NCBI GenBank assembly: GCA_039881145.1
Contig: JAYKKI010000133.1
Coordinates: 3,614,501 to 3,678,500, forward strand
Source: Druceiella hillmani
Taxonomy: Eukaryota; Arthropoda; Insecta; Lepidoptera; Hepialidae
DNA: 64,000 nucleotides
Direction: 5' to 3'
Each line of letters starts with the position of its first letter. Position 1 is the stretch's first letter. The notes under the pieces are model-generated. The model saw only the letters and a list, made by a program, of their open reading frames with translations, was not told the DNA's origin and did no database searches. Positions 1-14,370 of the stretch are shown in pieces. Both the position numbers and the translations under genes were made by a program.

Positions 1-402
1 AATTGTCAGATAATAGATAAGCTTGATTAAGATAATTCGATGCTGCGCATAATTTGGAGACATTTGTATAATGCATTCACGAGGTCAATATGTTTCAAAG
101 TAACTAAAAACAGTTTGGGGACTTGCTATATATGTAGCAGACAAGGAATTGAATTACGTGTTTAGATGGTTTATTGACAAGTTATGAAGAGGCAAGCTAA
201 GGTATGAAAGCGGCAATGGCGAGCTCCACTCAATGAATTTTGTAGTTCATGGTAATTTATATTTTTTAAGTGGTAAAGAAAAGTATATTCATTAAAATCA
301 AAATGCAATTAGAAAAAAAAATTAATTGACATTTAGATATGCAAAATACGTATGTAAAAAGAAATTCAATATTAACTCTTTACGTACGATCTAGTTTACT
401 AC

Positions 403-408
403 TATATA

Positions 409-454
<46 letters not shown>

Positions 455-460
455 GGTATG
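403..460. repeat. TA/TG microsatellite
   Basis: A short TG run is followed by about 35 bp of TA repeat. It accounts for the tyrosine/isoleucine-rich open frames on both strands here, which are not genes. Confidence 0.95.
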
Positions 461-1544
461 TGTATTGATATATACATTACTATTAAAATTTACATAAACC
501 ACAAATGGATTGTCGAATAAAGCCAATAAAGATTGCTTTGAGTGACTATTTTTATAAATCAAGTAATGAAAAACCTGGCGATACACATTCGCACCCATTT
601 TTACCTATTACTAATTGTTATCTGTGGCTTTACCCTCATGGAATTTTGAAAATGAAAAATAACGTAAGTTTGTTTGTTATGAGAATTTTCCTTTTTCTTG
701 AAATAAAGCGCACTCAAATTATGTTTTCGTGAAAACACCTTCAAAACTAGGCTAATTTTCTTCAACGAAAAAATGCGACAGACCTATGCTATTTTAGTGA
801 CAGATTTTTGGAAATATTTCACTTTCTTTAAATACGGCTAACTTAGATAATTTAAAATATTTTAGGTTTATAATACAAAAAAATTTGATGATTACCTATG
901 GGTTCACACCCACACATACATTTTTATTTAATTATTATTATATGAATAAGAGTGTAAAATCTCCTAACTAAATTCTTATCACTTTAACACGAATGAATGA
1001 ACTAAATGAATGAATGAATAAAACTACTGCTTGAGTTTAACTAAAACAATATCAAAATTAATAAAAATAAAATTAGAACAGCTAACTAAAATTCTGAATG
1101 AGAAAACTGTGAAATATTTCACATTAAGGTAACTGCAAATATATTATGTTCACCAAATTACTTCCGACTTTTATTTTATTTTCGTTCTTTTTCACTTTAA
1201 CTATATTTAATAGCCATTTTTCATTTAATTACTATTTATTTCTTAATTTAGGGCTACTTTTTTATATAATCTTGTTTCCACTTTTCATGATCGGATTTAT
1301 CTTTTCATATGGTAACATTTTACTACTAAATATTTCCTAAAGATATCGTTACAGCTACTTAATATTATTTGTATTCCTTTTATTTAAAACTTCTAATTTA
1401 TTTTCTCAGGTAAACGTTTAAATCAAATCGCTTTTGTGTCTTGACATAACTTTTTTCTCTATGTGTTTCAGATTAAACTGTTAAACAAATCTATAATCTC
1501 ACTGTTTTAATGTTTTTTTATATTTAAAAAATCACTGTCGACAC

Positions 1545-1735
1545 ATCTATCTTTTTTTTTACATTATAATCCTCAAATAAACAAATGGTCCATCCTGCAT
1601 GTACTTTCTTCCCGAAAGGTAGATTTGGAGTCATAAAACAGTCATTACAAGACTCTTCCAAGACCTCCAATCCCTCGTTGCATCTGCATTTGCTGGAATA
1701 ACTCACGCAGTTGATATCAATTTTGCATGAGAACT
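1545..1735 (-). CDS. Possible cysteine-rich (EB-module-like) exon or exon relic
   Basis: On the minus strand a stop-free frame reads F-S-C-K-I-D, then N-C-V, then K-C-R-C-N-E-G-L, and then S-C-N-D-C-F-M, followed by a P-F-G-K-K segment. The spacing C-x5-C-x6-C-x1-C resembles the small disulphide EB module of secreted or membrane arthropod proteins, where a C-x-C-x2-G signature is common. Family assignment is by eye only. An in-frame stop lies just upstream of the first cysteine, so an exon would have to start at a weak AG acceptor at about 1,733. The donor is unclear. Unit B holds a recognisable counterpart at 18,119-18,250 in which most cysteines are lost and a stop follows the K-K pair. That argues either that A is the surviving exon or that both copies are decaying. 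No neighbouring exon was found. Confidence 0.25.
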
Positions 1736-3014
1736 ACCTTACCAGGTTTTTATATCATTTTTTTTTACTGTAAAAATATTCAGGGTGCGAATAGTTTGTT
1801 GGAAATAATTTAAGAAGGAGCATTTTCAAATAATTTTCTAAATAAAGTCAAATTTATAAATTAGAAAGAAATAATTTAATATAATGGTTAAGTCGTTTAT
1901 ATAATGAAATACCAAATAACAAATTTTGATCAAATTGTTACCAACAAACAAAACAGTTGACCAACAAACAAACAAATCGATGACAACGTTCATAGACTTA
2001 CTCGCGCAAGCGCACACGCAATTCAGCACGAACGTGTGCTTATACGTACGCATGCACCTATATATGCATGTACGAATACACCAAAACAAAACTTAAAGGT
2101 AATTTTGGATGCTTGTTACATCCTTACCAACTCTGTCTTCTTGTCGTTAAAATTAAACTTTTGAAAAACTTTTGTCTCTTCAATGTTCTTTGTAGCTTTT
2201 GTATCTTTACTTTCTACCCACTAGTGATATCGTAACTTTGCTTTAATAAGTAATAAATTGATCAATATTAATACATAGGTTAATAAATAGAACTTAAGAA
2301 ATGAGAAAATGATAAAACCTTTTAATAAAGAAAATGGAAGATTTTCTGCATGAACAATGAATGTAATGAAAATTTTAAAATAATGAAATCAGAGAAATTA
2401 CTTAAAGTTTTTGCAGCCTTATATCGTTTTCTAACAGAAACAAATTTGACTTAAACAATTTTGTATCTTAATGACTTGACGAATCAGTACCACGTCAATG
2501 CACTAGTGGATCTTAGAAACACCTTCTTTAAATAAAAAAAGATCATTTAAATCTACGTCGAAATCGAAAGTTTACTGTAGTTATGCATCAACGTCGCTAT
2601 AAATACATTCATACGTACTAGTATTTCTGAGGGGAAACTTCCCGTTTTTCGAAATCTGTTAAAAATGAATAAAAATTAGATAAAAATAAAAGGTGGTAAA
2701 ATAAATAGACAAGCATAAAGTAGCTGTTGGAAAATAGACATATAGTCTCCAACCATACGTATTAGTTTGATACGATTTGCATAGATTTAAAAATGTCCTC
2801 AATGATGAATAGAAACATTGAAATACTAATCCTAATAACTAAAGGTAATGAATCAAAAAACTTGCGTAAGGGTTAAACTACGTTACTCTCCAGCTCTCCT
2901 TTTGCTACTGAGTAGTGAACGAAATTGAGCTGTCACGCTCGTGACAGTGACGCTGAATCAAGTAAACACGGCTCCCTTCAGTATCATCAAGTGAACTATT
3001 TGACATAAAAAAAA

Positions 3015-3060
3015 ATATATATATATATATATGTTTATGTATGTATGTATGTATGTATAT
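3015..3060. repeat. TA / TATG microsatellite
   Basis: A TA run continues into GTAT repeats. Nothing else is visible here. Confidence 0.9.
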
Positions 3061-3963
3061 TCAATGTGGACGTACATCCATTATACTTACACAATAATAA
3101 ATGAATCGCTTTCCTAACCAACTAATCTACTATGCACTTTGACAATTGCAAATGTAGAAATTATTGTAAGGTATTTCAAATAATATAAGTATTGCGATGT
3201 ACACGAAAGAGGCATATTATATGAAATACTAATAGATAAGGAGGAGAAATATAGGAATATAGGAGGAGGAAAGATGAGGTATTAATTTAGGAATCATTTT
3301 ATCACACGACATTTAAAAGCCTATCAAGTACGGGCGGAACGATGCGCTACGAGGATTCCATGCACGTTTAAGCACTTGTAAATAATTAATGGTAAATAGT
3401 ATTTCTATCAAAATATTCACAAATATTACTGCCATATTTCACAAGCGAATAAATAGGGCGTATATCGTAAAAATTATGATATCTAGAATAATATTTTTAG
3501 AATAACAGTTTTCCTGCAACATTTGTGTAGGATTCTAAAAATCCTATTTTCGCTATTAGATGTTGAATACTTTCGAAGATATTTTTGGATATTCTTTGGT
3601 GTACCTTTCAAGGTATACAAACTAATATTACCAATTTCCTTTGAGACCCTTATAACTAGCCTTTTCGATCAGTACACCATACAGGTTGACCCAAAAAACA
3701 GTGTCTAATGTATGCACAGGGGTAAAAAATGCCAGGTCTGCCCAAAACAATCACATATGTGTTAAGCAATTTTTGATAATTTTAGGGATATAATTTTTTT
3801 TTATCTTTTATTTCCAACTAAACTCATAGATCAAAGACAAAATGTTCCTTTGTAACATGAGTAATTGTGACAGAAATCGACTAGACTAACTGGCCTATTT
3901 TGAATAAAAACCCTTACTTACATGTCTATGTCTTAACATGGAGCCAAAAAATTAACGGGAAAA

Positions 3964-3973
3964 CCAAAAAACT

Positions 3974-4021
<48 letters not shown>

Positions 4022-4031
4022 AGTTTTTTGG
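3964..4031. repeat. Perfect 68-bp palindrome: (AT)n flanked by inverted unique arms
   Basis: CCAAAAAACTGAC (3,964-3,976) and its exact reverse complement (4,019-4,031) enclose 42 bp of pure AT repeat, so the whole 68 bp is self-complementary. The homologous place in unit B (about 19,030-19,060) lacks it, so it arose after the duplication. It could form a cruciform. Compare the similar structure at 18,735-18,864. Confidence 0.9.
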
Positions 4032-5339
4032 CAAGATATTTTACAATGCTACATTTACCACTGACCGTAAAAACGTATCCACAATATGGTAAGTGAAAAA
4101 TCATTATTTTCGTGAGTGATTGTACTTCTGATAGGCTTTGAGATTCTTTACTGCTATGCTTCTATTTGTCACTATTTTATGTCAAATTTTGTATATAGAG
4201 TTAAAAAAATGTTTCGAGTACTTATTATCCCTTATCCCTCCTCAAATTTCCATATGAATATTTTTGAAAGCTAGCTTTTTCAAGTTTCTATGTCAAATTT
4301 CAAGTTTGTATGTCAAAGGTTTCTAAGAAAAACCACTATGACAGACAAACAAACAAACATAGGGACGAGTAATCTTAAAAGTGTCCCATATCTTTTTGAA
4401 TTACGAAACTCTAAACATGTAAGTATACGATACGAATTTATGACGAAGTGAGTTTATTTCCGAATTCAGAAGAATCATAAAGGGAAAGGTTGTAGTGGTA
4501 AAAGCTTATAAATATGTTGTGATGTTAAACATTGGTAAAATATTCCACAAAAAAATAGATCCCATTATCCAGTGACGGAAGTACGTCAGAGCATGTCATG
4601 CGCGTCATCAATCAACTGCGTGACTCGCGGATCACGCGGAAGCGGAAGATTTTTTCCGGGCACGCTCACATAGAATCGGAATCTTTTTAGTCTCTAGGTT
4701 GCATTAAGATAATAATATTATTAATTTAATTGTCGGTGTCTATTAGGGTTAAGAAAAATAATACAAATATCTTTTTACTCTTTAGAACCTGTCTTCCATT
4801 ATATGCGCTAAGTTTGGTATATTCATCGCATTTATTAAAATTAGATGGTATATTTCATCTTATGACTTATTTATGTTCATGACGAATTATATAATTGTTA
4901 TTGAATCAATCGAACTAGTTTTCTTTTCCAAATCATATAGCAGCAAGACATTTTTAATTAGTCGAAACTTTGTGACTTTTTGATTTCATATCAAGCATTG
5001 TGTTTTTAATCAAAAAATATCTTACCCATATTATTATTAATGTAAATATAAAATACCGTTAAATGTTAAAATTAAATGTAGTAAATACAAAACTACCTGA
5101 ACAAATGCTACAAAATTTAATTTTACTTTGACCAATGTAATAACTAAAGTGATTATCATAATCACGACGTTTCGATGTGTTATACCTAATATAATAAGTT
5201 AAGAAAATTAGTAACCACTGCGTTGTGTTTACGTTATATTACTTATTTATTTATACCTTTATGTCTCAAAAAGAAGTTTAAATACACTATTTGACCTAAT
5301 TATTTGTATAAAAAATTTGCTTCAATTTTTGAACAAATT

Positions 5340-6860
5340 TGTTATATTAAAATATAATTTATACTTAATTAATTGGGTACCCAGTGTCGGATGAAGGTTT
5401 CCTTAAAGGCTTGTTATTTCTTTTTGTGGTCCTCCTAGAATAATTGTAGACATTTTATATTTATTCTTTCTTCAATTTTTGTGTAGGCTAATAATGAATG
5501 AGATTTTTCATGTATCTAACTAACCTGAATTAGTTAAAATTCAATATTGTATAATTTCATATTATTGAGTTCACTGCAACTAATTTTGTGTGGATTTATT
5601 CATGAAAATTGATCAATAAAAGTGGCATTTTTTAGATTTAGAATGATTTCTAACTGTGACTGGAGAATGATTTCTAAGTGTGACTGAGTTCCCTGCAAAA
5701 TGGTAAGCTCTCCAGGACAAATGGTATATAAAAGCATCCTGAAGTCCGGAGTTATAATATTCTTTTTGCAAACATTTGTGTATGTATAAAATTTGGTAAA
5801 ATTAATTTGGCGTTTTAGATCCGAGTGGGTAATGAACTTCTAAACTTTTTTTGTGGTATTAGTATAGTGGTATTAGATTCTATGGGAGCCAAGCCAACTA
5901 GGTAAATATTTTGTACAAAGCTTAGGTCGTAGTGTATATTTAAATTAAAATAGTTCCAACTTTAGGTTGAAACTACCTATCACCTATCTATTTCGTGCAA
6001 AATTTATATTACGGTATTTACTTAAAAAAAATTGGTCAAATGTAAGCTGACCTGCAGAATTAGTTTAAACTTGCCTACGCTCAGCTCCTCACTTAAATAT
6101 TATAAGCTCGGTCTTCTCATCTCCGCCCATCTGACGCCCTACTCGCTGCCGAAGGCACCAATGCGATATGAGACGCATATCGCGAACTTGAGTCGGGAGT
6201 ATTTTGACGGAAACAAATTAAAATATTGCCAAATGTACAAGAATATAACTCATTCCTTATATCGTGAAAAACATTTTTTGTATGAGAGAGGCAAATGTCT
6301 CGAAAACCATTAGTTGAGTAGTCATAAAGAAACAAATAACTAAATTATTTATAACAATTAATGATACAGAATAAGGTTCTCCAGTCATGGCAATTTTGCT
6401 TTAACACTGCGCGATTCACAAGGCTCAAGATTTTTTTTCTGAGCAATTCTTTTGGTGATAAAGACAGAGAAAAACTCAATTTTTAAGCGTTTTTAGTGAA
6501 AAATACTTAAATAAATTAATGAAAATTAATTGTACGTATGCTGAAATTGTCCTTCAATAAGTTTTCATTTCAAGCTCTAAAAGACCCTCTTGAAACATTT
6601 TTTTCTCAATTTACCTAAATTTAACACCCAAAATCAAAATTGTGCTTTTTTCTAACGTCTATAATAAAAATATATTCTACCTTGTTTCTAAACTTACCTA
6701 AAAACTACCTTTTACCTTAAAACAATCTATTTACTGTCTCAATTCTGTTGGATTCGAAACTTAGGTTATTAAAAATAAACTTGCTCCTGTCTTACGAGAA
6801 TCTATCTACTATTTCATAATATCTTCCATCCAAAATTTAGGTTATAGTATAAACAAAAAA
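5340..6860. other. Unit-A-specific segment without recognisable genes
   Basis: Unit A and unit B align on both sides (B about 20,230 and 20,590), but most of this 1.5 kb has no counterpart in B. It is either an insertion in A or a deletion in B. A slightly GC-richer patch lies at 6,030-6,220 with short open frames on both strands. I recognise no protein family in either. Confidence 0.5.
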
Positions 6861-6973
6861 AACTGTATAAACCAATTTTAAATTAATACAACTTTTAGAT
6901 TAAAATTTATGGCCCAATTTTAGGTCTAAAAGTATCTTACTCTGTTACTACAGCTATGGTTTCAATTCTATTT

Positions 6974-7017
6974 AATTTTTAGACAAAAGCTGTTATTATA
7001 GCTTTTGTCTAAAAATT
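6974..7017. repeat. Perfect hairpin, 18-bp arms
   Basis: The arms at 6,974-6,991 and 7,000-7,017 are exact reverse complements separated by 8 nt. The right arm is followed by mixed sequence rather than a T-run. It is one of several short snap-back inverted repeats in the window. Confidence 0.85.
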
Positions 7018-7753
7018 TTGACTCTCATTGAAAATATATTTTTAAATCTTAAAGCTACGTATTATGATAAGTAACAAAACATTTTGTGTATTAAATAGAT
7101 ACTAAGTAAAAGACTGTGAAATTGGTTAGAAATAGTTTGTGTATATAGTGCACAGCGTGTGTCTTTTATTTAGTTTTCTTTGAGAATTTGATAATGCACA
7201 TTACTGTATTTAAACTCTAAAGTTACCACAAAACAGAAATTTAGATCCTAATGAATTGTTTCAAATAGATATGATATATCTAAAAAATGTTAAATGGAAA
7301 CCTAAATTGGAAAACCTATATAAAAATTGATTCATCCCTTTGTATTCTTTTAGCGTTAATTAAAAATGACCAAATCTTAATCCGATTAAAATGGGACCTG
7401 ATCAATCTTGCATAACAAAATACCTAAAAGCAACGTTCTCATGGAAAATAAAATTGTTTCAATTTATTAGACTACATTCATTTTCCAAGCTAACGAAATT
7501 TAAATCTTTTCACTTTTACATTTAAGCCAAAATTTACTTAGGATACGGTTAATAGGACCATAATTAAAAAGGCTAATATCTGACTCAAACCGCGAGTATA
7601 AAATTATCATATGACTACATATTGTCTAAAACTCTCATAACACTTAATAATCTTTACAATTATTCATATGAATCTAGCCAGTGTCACAACTTAGTCTACA
7701 TCCCATTGTAATCTTGTAATATTCCATTACGACACATTAAAAACTATGCTAAA

Positions 7754-7935
7754 GTAGATCTTTCGCCTCCAGCACTACTCGAACTGTTGTAAACTTGTTG
7801 GGAAAGTCTCACATACAAGTATTGAGTAGGCGTGTTCAACCATGTTTTCGGCGGAGTAATATCGAACTTGACACAGTTTATGTCGCTAAGATGGCCTCCT
7901 TACGGAACTCGGGGTCACCTGTTGATTTTGTTTTA
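7754..7935. other. Block unusually conserved between units A and B
   Basis: This block is clearly more similar to B (21,776-21,957) than its flanks, with few indels and higher GC. The plus strand has a 61-codon stop-free stretch without an ATG in A. In B it is interrupted by one stop, with frame otherwise kept. In this frame about 10 of 29 changed codons are synonymous, only slightly above chance. The minus strand also has an open frame ending Y-N-S-S-S-S-A-G-G-E in both copies, but with mostly replacement changes. It may be coding, regulatory or an old repeat fragment. I do not recognise it. Confidence 0.45.
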
Positions 7936-8571
7936 CTTTAATCTATCTTAATAAACTTATATAACATTGAGATGAATTGCGAAATTGTGATGATTATACA
8001 TAACCAGCCAGGTTAGAGAGGAAAAATTTATTGAATTATTTTAAGAGTTCACTTTGTTAAAAAATGGGAAATGGAGCTTCCGGGTGATAATAAGTATATT
8101 AGTATTTTATAAAAGTGTTGATTTGCTAAGGTGTAGAAAAGATTTAAGTGATATTAAAGTAAACAAATTGGGAGGCACACAGTATTTTTTTTAGATCTCA
8201 TATTTGACAATCAATATTCCTATTTATAGGTATATTAAGAGTATAGCAACATTATGCTTAATTAAATAAAAAACTATAAAAAAATATTGGTTGCAAAAAT
8301 TATTTATGTCGTGCTTCGACACGATAGGTCTCGATAGGTCGATTTATTCATAAAACAAAACTTAACTAACTCTAGTGACTCTCCAAAACGAAATGTTTGT
8401 AGTTCTCTTTCATTAAATTAGGAAAAACTATGAATATTTTACTTTTACTAAAGAGCACTTATTACAACGTTGCTTCATTTCCACAGAAAATGTATTAAAG
8501 TGTTGGGCAGAATTTGTCTAAGAATAAGATCTGTTCGGTTTAAATTTTTCAAGTATTTTGTGTTCAATTTA

Positions 8572-9849
8572 CTGGGTGGTCCAAAATTCCGTTAACAATT
8601 CATACGATGTTATATGAAATAAACTAGTTATATGAAAAAAAAAATGTTTATTTATTCTGAAAGTACACAATTTGGGATTTTATTTCTTAAAAATCACATT
8701 GTTCGTATGGGATCCTTTATTTTTTTGACACTGCTGCAACCTGAAACAGAAATTTTCAATGACAAGTGTTTCGGAAAATATTTTGCATTTCTTCGCGATT
8801 ATAAGCCTTTAATTCCTCAAGAGTAGCTGGATTGTTCTTAAAGACTTTCTTTTAAGGTGTCAAATATCTTCAAAGGAAAAAGTCCATTGGGGATGAGTAC
8901 GGGCTAAGAGGTGGCCAGTTAATGTCACCTTTTTTGGATATAACTTTTTGACAGAAAATTTCGCGAACTATATTTAAAGAGCCGTTGGAAGTGTAACATG
9001 TTCCCCCATCTTGCTAGAACCAGGATCGTTGATTGAAACCATCAAAATCCTGAAGCACTGGAGCAAAAAAGTTATGTAGCATAGCAATATACCGCTCTGT
9101 ATTCACTCTAACAGCGTTTCCTCTTTGACCTTTATAAAAATATGAACCAGTAATGCCTCTTGCTGATAAAGCTGCCCATACAGTAACCTTGGGTGAATGC
9201 AGGGGTTTTTGATGTTTCAATTCTATATTAGTGTCACTCCAATACCTGCAGTTTTACCTGTTTACATGTCCATTTAGGTGAAAGTGGGCTTCGCCTGAAA
9301 AAAAAAATGTTCAAGCTGGCGAACCTCTCTGGCATTTCGTTAGCAAATTGCAGCCTGTGAGCATAATCTTGAGGCTTTAACTGCTAAACTGTTAGAGTGA
9401 ATGTAAATCCTTGTGTAGAATACGGTTTAAAGACGTTTTGGATACATTTAAGACGCTAGACAGCTTTCGAGTAGAGAGTCCAGGTTGTTCACAAACAGAC
9501 GCTCTAACACGCTTTATGTTTTTGGGATCCCGTGATGTTCTAGGTCGGCCAGATCTTGTCGATTGAAAATAAAGCTTCATCGATTAAATCGATTGAATCG
9601 ATGGAGCTTTATTTTTATGCCGTATATTCTAATGACCGCAAATTTTTCGTTGCGCTAGAGTCGAAGAATCGTCGCTTCGATAGTACTCGCGTACGCAGAA
9701 CGCACGTTGTTTCTCGTTAAATGACTCCATGGCACTAAATTCCCATCGTCCGCTCTAACATTCCGTACCTCGCCTACCCCACCTCTCCCTCGCTACTCGA
9801 GGCAGCTGCCGATAAAAAATGTTAATAATAATAATTTTGGACCAACCTG
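8572..9849 (-). mobile_element. Mariner-like (IS630-Tc1-mariner) element, dead copy, TA target site
   Basis: The ends are imperfect inverted repeats: the left begins CTGGGTGGTCCAAAATT and the right, read inward, begins CAGGTTGGTCCAAAATT. Each is flanked by TA (8,570-8,571 and 9,850-9,851), the superfamily's target duplication. The 1,278-bp element contains one transposase relic on the minus strand. The homologous stretch of unit B (about 23,960-24,010) lacks it, so insertion postdates the duplication, or less likely it was lost from B. A small A/T-rich palindrome around 9,570-9,615 interrupts the transposase N-terminal part. Confidence 0.9.
8780..9730 (-). pseudogene. Mariner-like transposase, disrupted
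   Basis: Reading the minus strand from about 9,729, the relic begins M-E-S-F-N-E-K-Q-R and stops at an in-frame TAG after C-G-H. It resumes in the DNA-binding domain with S-G-R-P-R-T-S-R and a helix-turn-helix (9,392-9,540). It then runs into the DDE domain: a G-E-A-H-F-H-L-N-G segment (about 9,265-9,290), L-H-S-P-K-V-T-V-W (about 9,180-9,210), F-*-Q-D-G (9,005-9,019) and L-S-P-Y-S-S-P-M-D-F-F (about 8,880-8,910). The family normally has Asp at the first and third catalytic sites. Here they read Gly and Tyr (codon 8,897-8,899). The middle Asp (9,008-9,010) survives. At least four stops plus frame breaks confirm that it is inactive. Confidence 0.9.
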
Positions 9850-11379
9850 TATATTCTTTACGAGTTGCGTTGTATTCAATTTAGGCTAGCTATGATTTCA
9901 TTTAGGTTTGATCTGAACTAACGCAAATTTTGGTTGGAGTAGGTTTGATTTGGATCTATATTGATGTAAGTTGAGTGGGAAGATATATATTTTTACATTT
10001 AGGCCTAATATATTTTTTTTGTTTTAGATCCAAGACAGTTTATAAATCTATGGATTAGATTCAAAAATTTACTGAATCTGACCGGATTGGGCTATGTCTT
10101 AGTTGCATTTAATTTGTTACGAAATAAATTTTTCTTTATGTGCATTTGCATCTGGGTATACTTGTATTATTTTAGCAAAACCATTTAACACCAAAATCTT
10201 ACATTGTACACACGATATTTTTCTCTACATTACGTTAAAAAGTCAAAAATATTTTAAAATATATGGATACATTGAAAAATAATAGAAAAACCTTGGTTAA
10301 GTTACATTATTTCTTTTGTTTAAGTTTCTTGATGAACATTATAAATATTATCCATCACTCATCAGTTATTAAAAATGGCCATTAAATGTTTTCATCATTC
10401 ACAAATAACTCTGGTTCCCATATAGTCGTTATGTACTTAATAAATTATGACTGAAAAGGTATTACTGCAACTTTATGACGTAAATAATGAATTTTTTACT
10501 TAAATATGATAAAAAATTACAAGTATATTTACTGTCCGACGGTTTACGAAGTCATTTAGTATAGATATTTCACTTACCTAACAAAATTTCTCTTACCTTA
10601 AAAGTTACCTTTAGGGCTTCCGATTTTATAAAGATACACTCTGCGTTAGACAAATAGGCAAATACTGCTATTCAATAAGGCTATTTGTTACTTATTATTG
10701 TCAGTTGTGTAGTAGGTTATGGACGATGCGGCAAAGGTTGTAAATTTCAAAATAATTTGGAAACGTATAAGACCTCTCTCAACAAAAATACGTCAGATGG
10801 AAAATCATCTTTAAGAAAATGTTTTTATGACTTTTTAACATAAATTACTAAAAATGGTATTTCATTAAGTATTAGTTCATATTCGTAACAACATTCAGAA
10901 ATATTCTATGTACTTACCTATACTTATGTGGAAATTAGTTCATGTGCAACTTGGTTCATGTTGACAGATTGCAAAAAACGCTAGAGTACCAATTTCATCT
11001 ACGCTATATAAGAATTAGCTTCTAGATTAAATTGTTCATTTGCCTAACTCTACGATGAGGTAGCGAAGAAAAACGCAATAATATAAAGGTAATCTTATGT
11101 CGAATGTCAAAAATTTAAAGGCAATTTATGCCTCCTTAACAAAAGGAACAATTTCCTATCATTTAATATACCATAAATATGTGAATTAATAATTATCACC
11201 TAGTAATATTATTCAATTTTAATATAATTTATATATAAAATGTTATACGCATACCTAAAATATTACACAAATTTTAACATATTTTTGATATAAATTAAAA
11301 ATACTTGAATAATTTTTTTTGTGTTTCTATAATTTACCGTTTCACGGAGAAAAAAGTTTGTATTACCGCATAGAGTATT

Positions 11380-11420
11380 TACCACAGATTTCAATTCTTT
11401 AATATTGTTAATCTGTGGTA
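11380..11420. repeat. Short hairpin, 11-bp arms
   Basis: TACCACAGATT (11,380-11,390) pairs with AATCTGTGGTA (11,410-11,420) across a 19-nt AT-rich loop. No function can be inferred. Confidence 0.6.
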
Positions 11421-12285
11421 TTTAACGCACAAACAGACACATGTATACCAGACGTATGTAAAAAGATTTATCTAACGGGTTTTCAACTTAAATACTGATA
11501 AAAAATCTAATTAAGTAACTCTAATTTGAATTTTACTGTATTTTGTCAGAATATTGCGAAGCGGATTAGACGGTTATCTAAAGACATTAAGCCAAGACAC
11601 ATAAATGTCCTTTATGAAAATACTATTGTGTCGTGAGTAAACACTCAGGACATTATAACATCTGGAAAGTACATCAAGATATCCGTTTGCTTCTATTATA
11701 TAACTTTACCTACTTCTCAACCGCTATAATCATGGATGGTCTGAGCCGTATCCACCACTCACTATTTCTAGTCGTCTCTTATTTTTCGTCGTCTCTGTTT
11801 CTTTTATAAATAATTCTTGTAGTTTTATTTGGAGGTTGCCTTTCGATTTATAATTAAACTCCACCTTATGCACACTTGTAGCTCCCATTCATTGTATATA
11901 ATCCAGTCCGCTGAGCTTCCTTGTCTTGATATCCAACGCGATTGAAGTGTTTGTAGTACAAGTTTTATAGTTCAATGTTACTGCTTATGTTCCATAATCT
12001 ATTTCTGCTAATTCATTTAAGATATTTCTTGATATTTTAGGTTGTTAAATAAATTTTCTTATTGTTTTTTTATTATCATCCCAATGTGTGGATTCTAGAA
12101 AGATGCTGGTTTATTAAAAAATCCTCTGTGGTTGAATTTAGATTTTCTTATGACCTCTTCTTATATGAAAGTGAATAGGGGTGTCACGATGGAGGCCCTT
12201 GTTTCACGCCTTGATGGATGAAAAATATGCTAAAAAATTTGTCGTCCACCTTTACTTCGCTTTTTGTTGTATTAATAAGTTTGTT

Positions 12286-14370
<2,085 letters not shown>

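Larger units (their letters stand above)
1..12285. repeat. Unit A of an ancient tandem duplication (left end outside window)
   Basis: This stretch is collinear with 14,371-26,495. Matching anchors, all in the same order and orientation, are 1/14,371, 4,569/19,465, 7,754/21,776, 10,154/24,278 and 12,182/26,391. The copies are diverged, by eye roughly 65-85% identical depending on the block, with many indels. The offset varies between about 14.0 and 14.9 kb because each copy gained private insertions. Similarity fades at about 12,285. It starts at the first base of the window, so the true left boundary lies outside. No intact gene is visible in the unit. Contents outside listed features are AT-rich and unrecognised. 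The alternative of a dispersed 12-kb repeat cannot be excluded without the rest of the genome. Confidence 0.85.

Noticed and set aside
1146..1340. Hydrophobic 64-codon frame resembling a membrane protein
   Set aside because: It is Phe/Leu/Ile-rich because of T-rich DNA. The unit B counterpart at about 16,900-17,040 does not keep the frame.
3691..3712. Lone mariner-type end (CAGGTTGACCCAAAAAA)
   Set aside because: No partner inverted repeat or TA-flanked unit was found nearby. It is too short to call alone.
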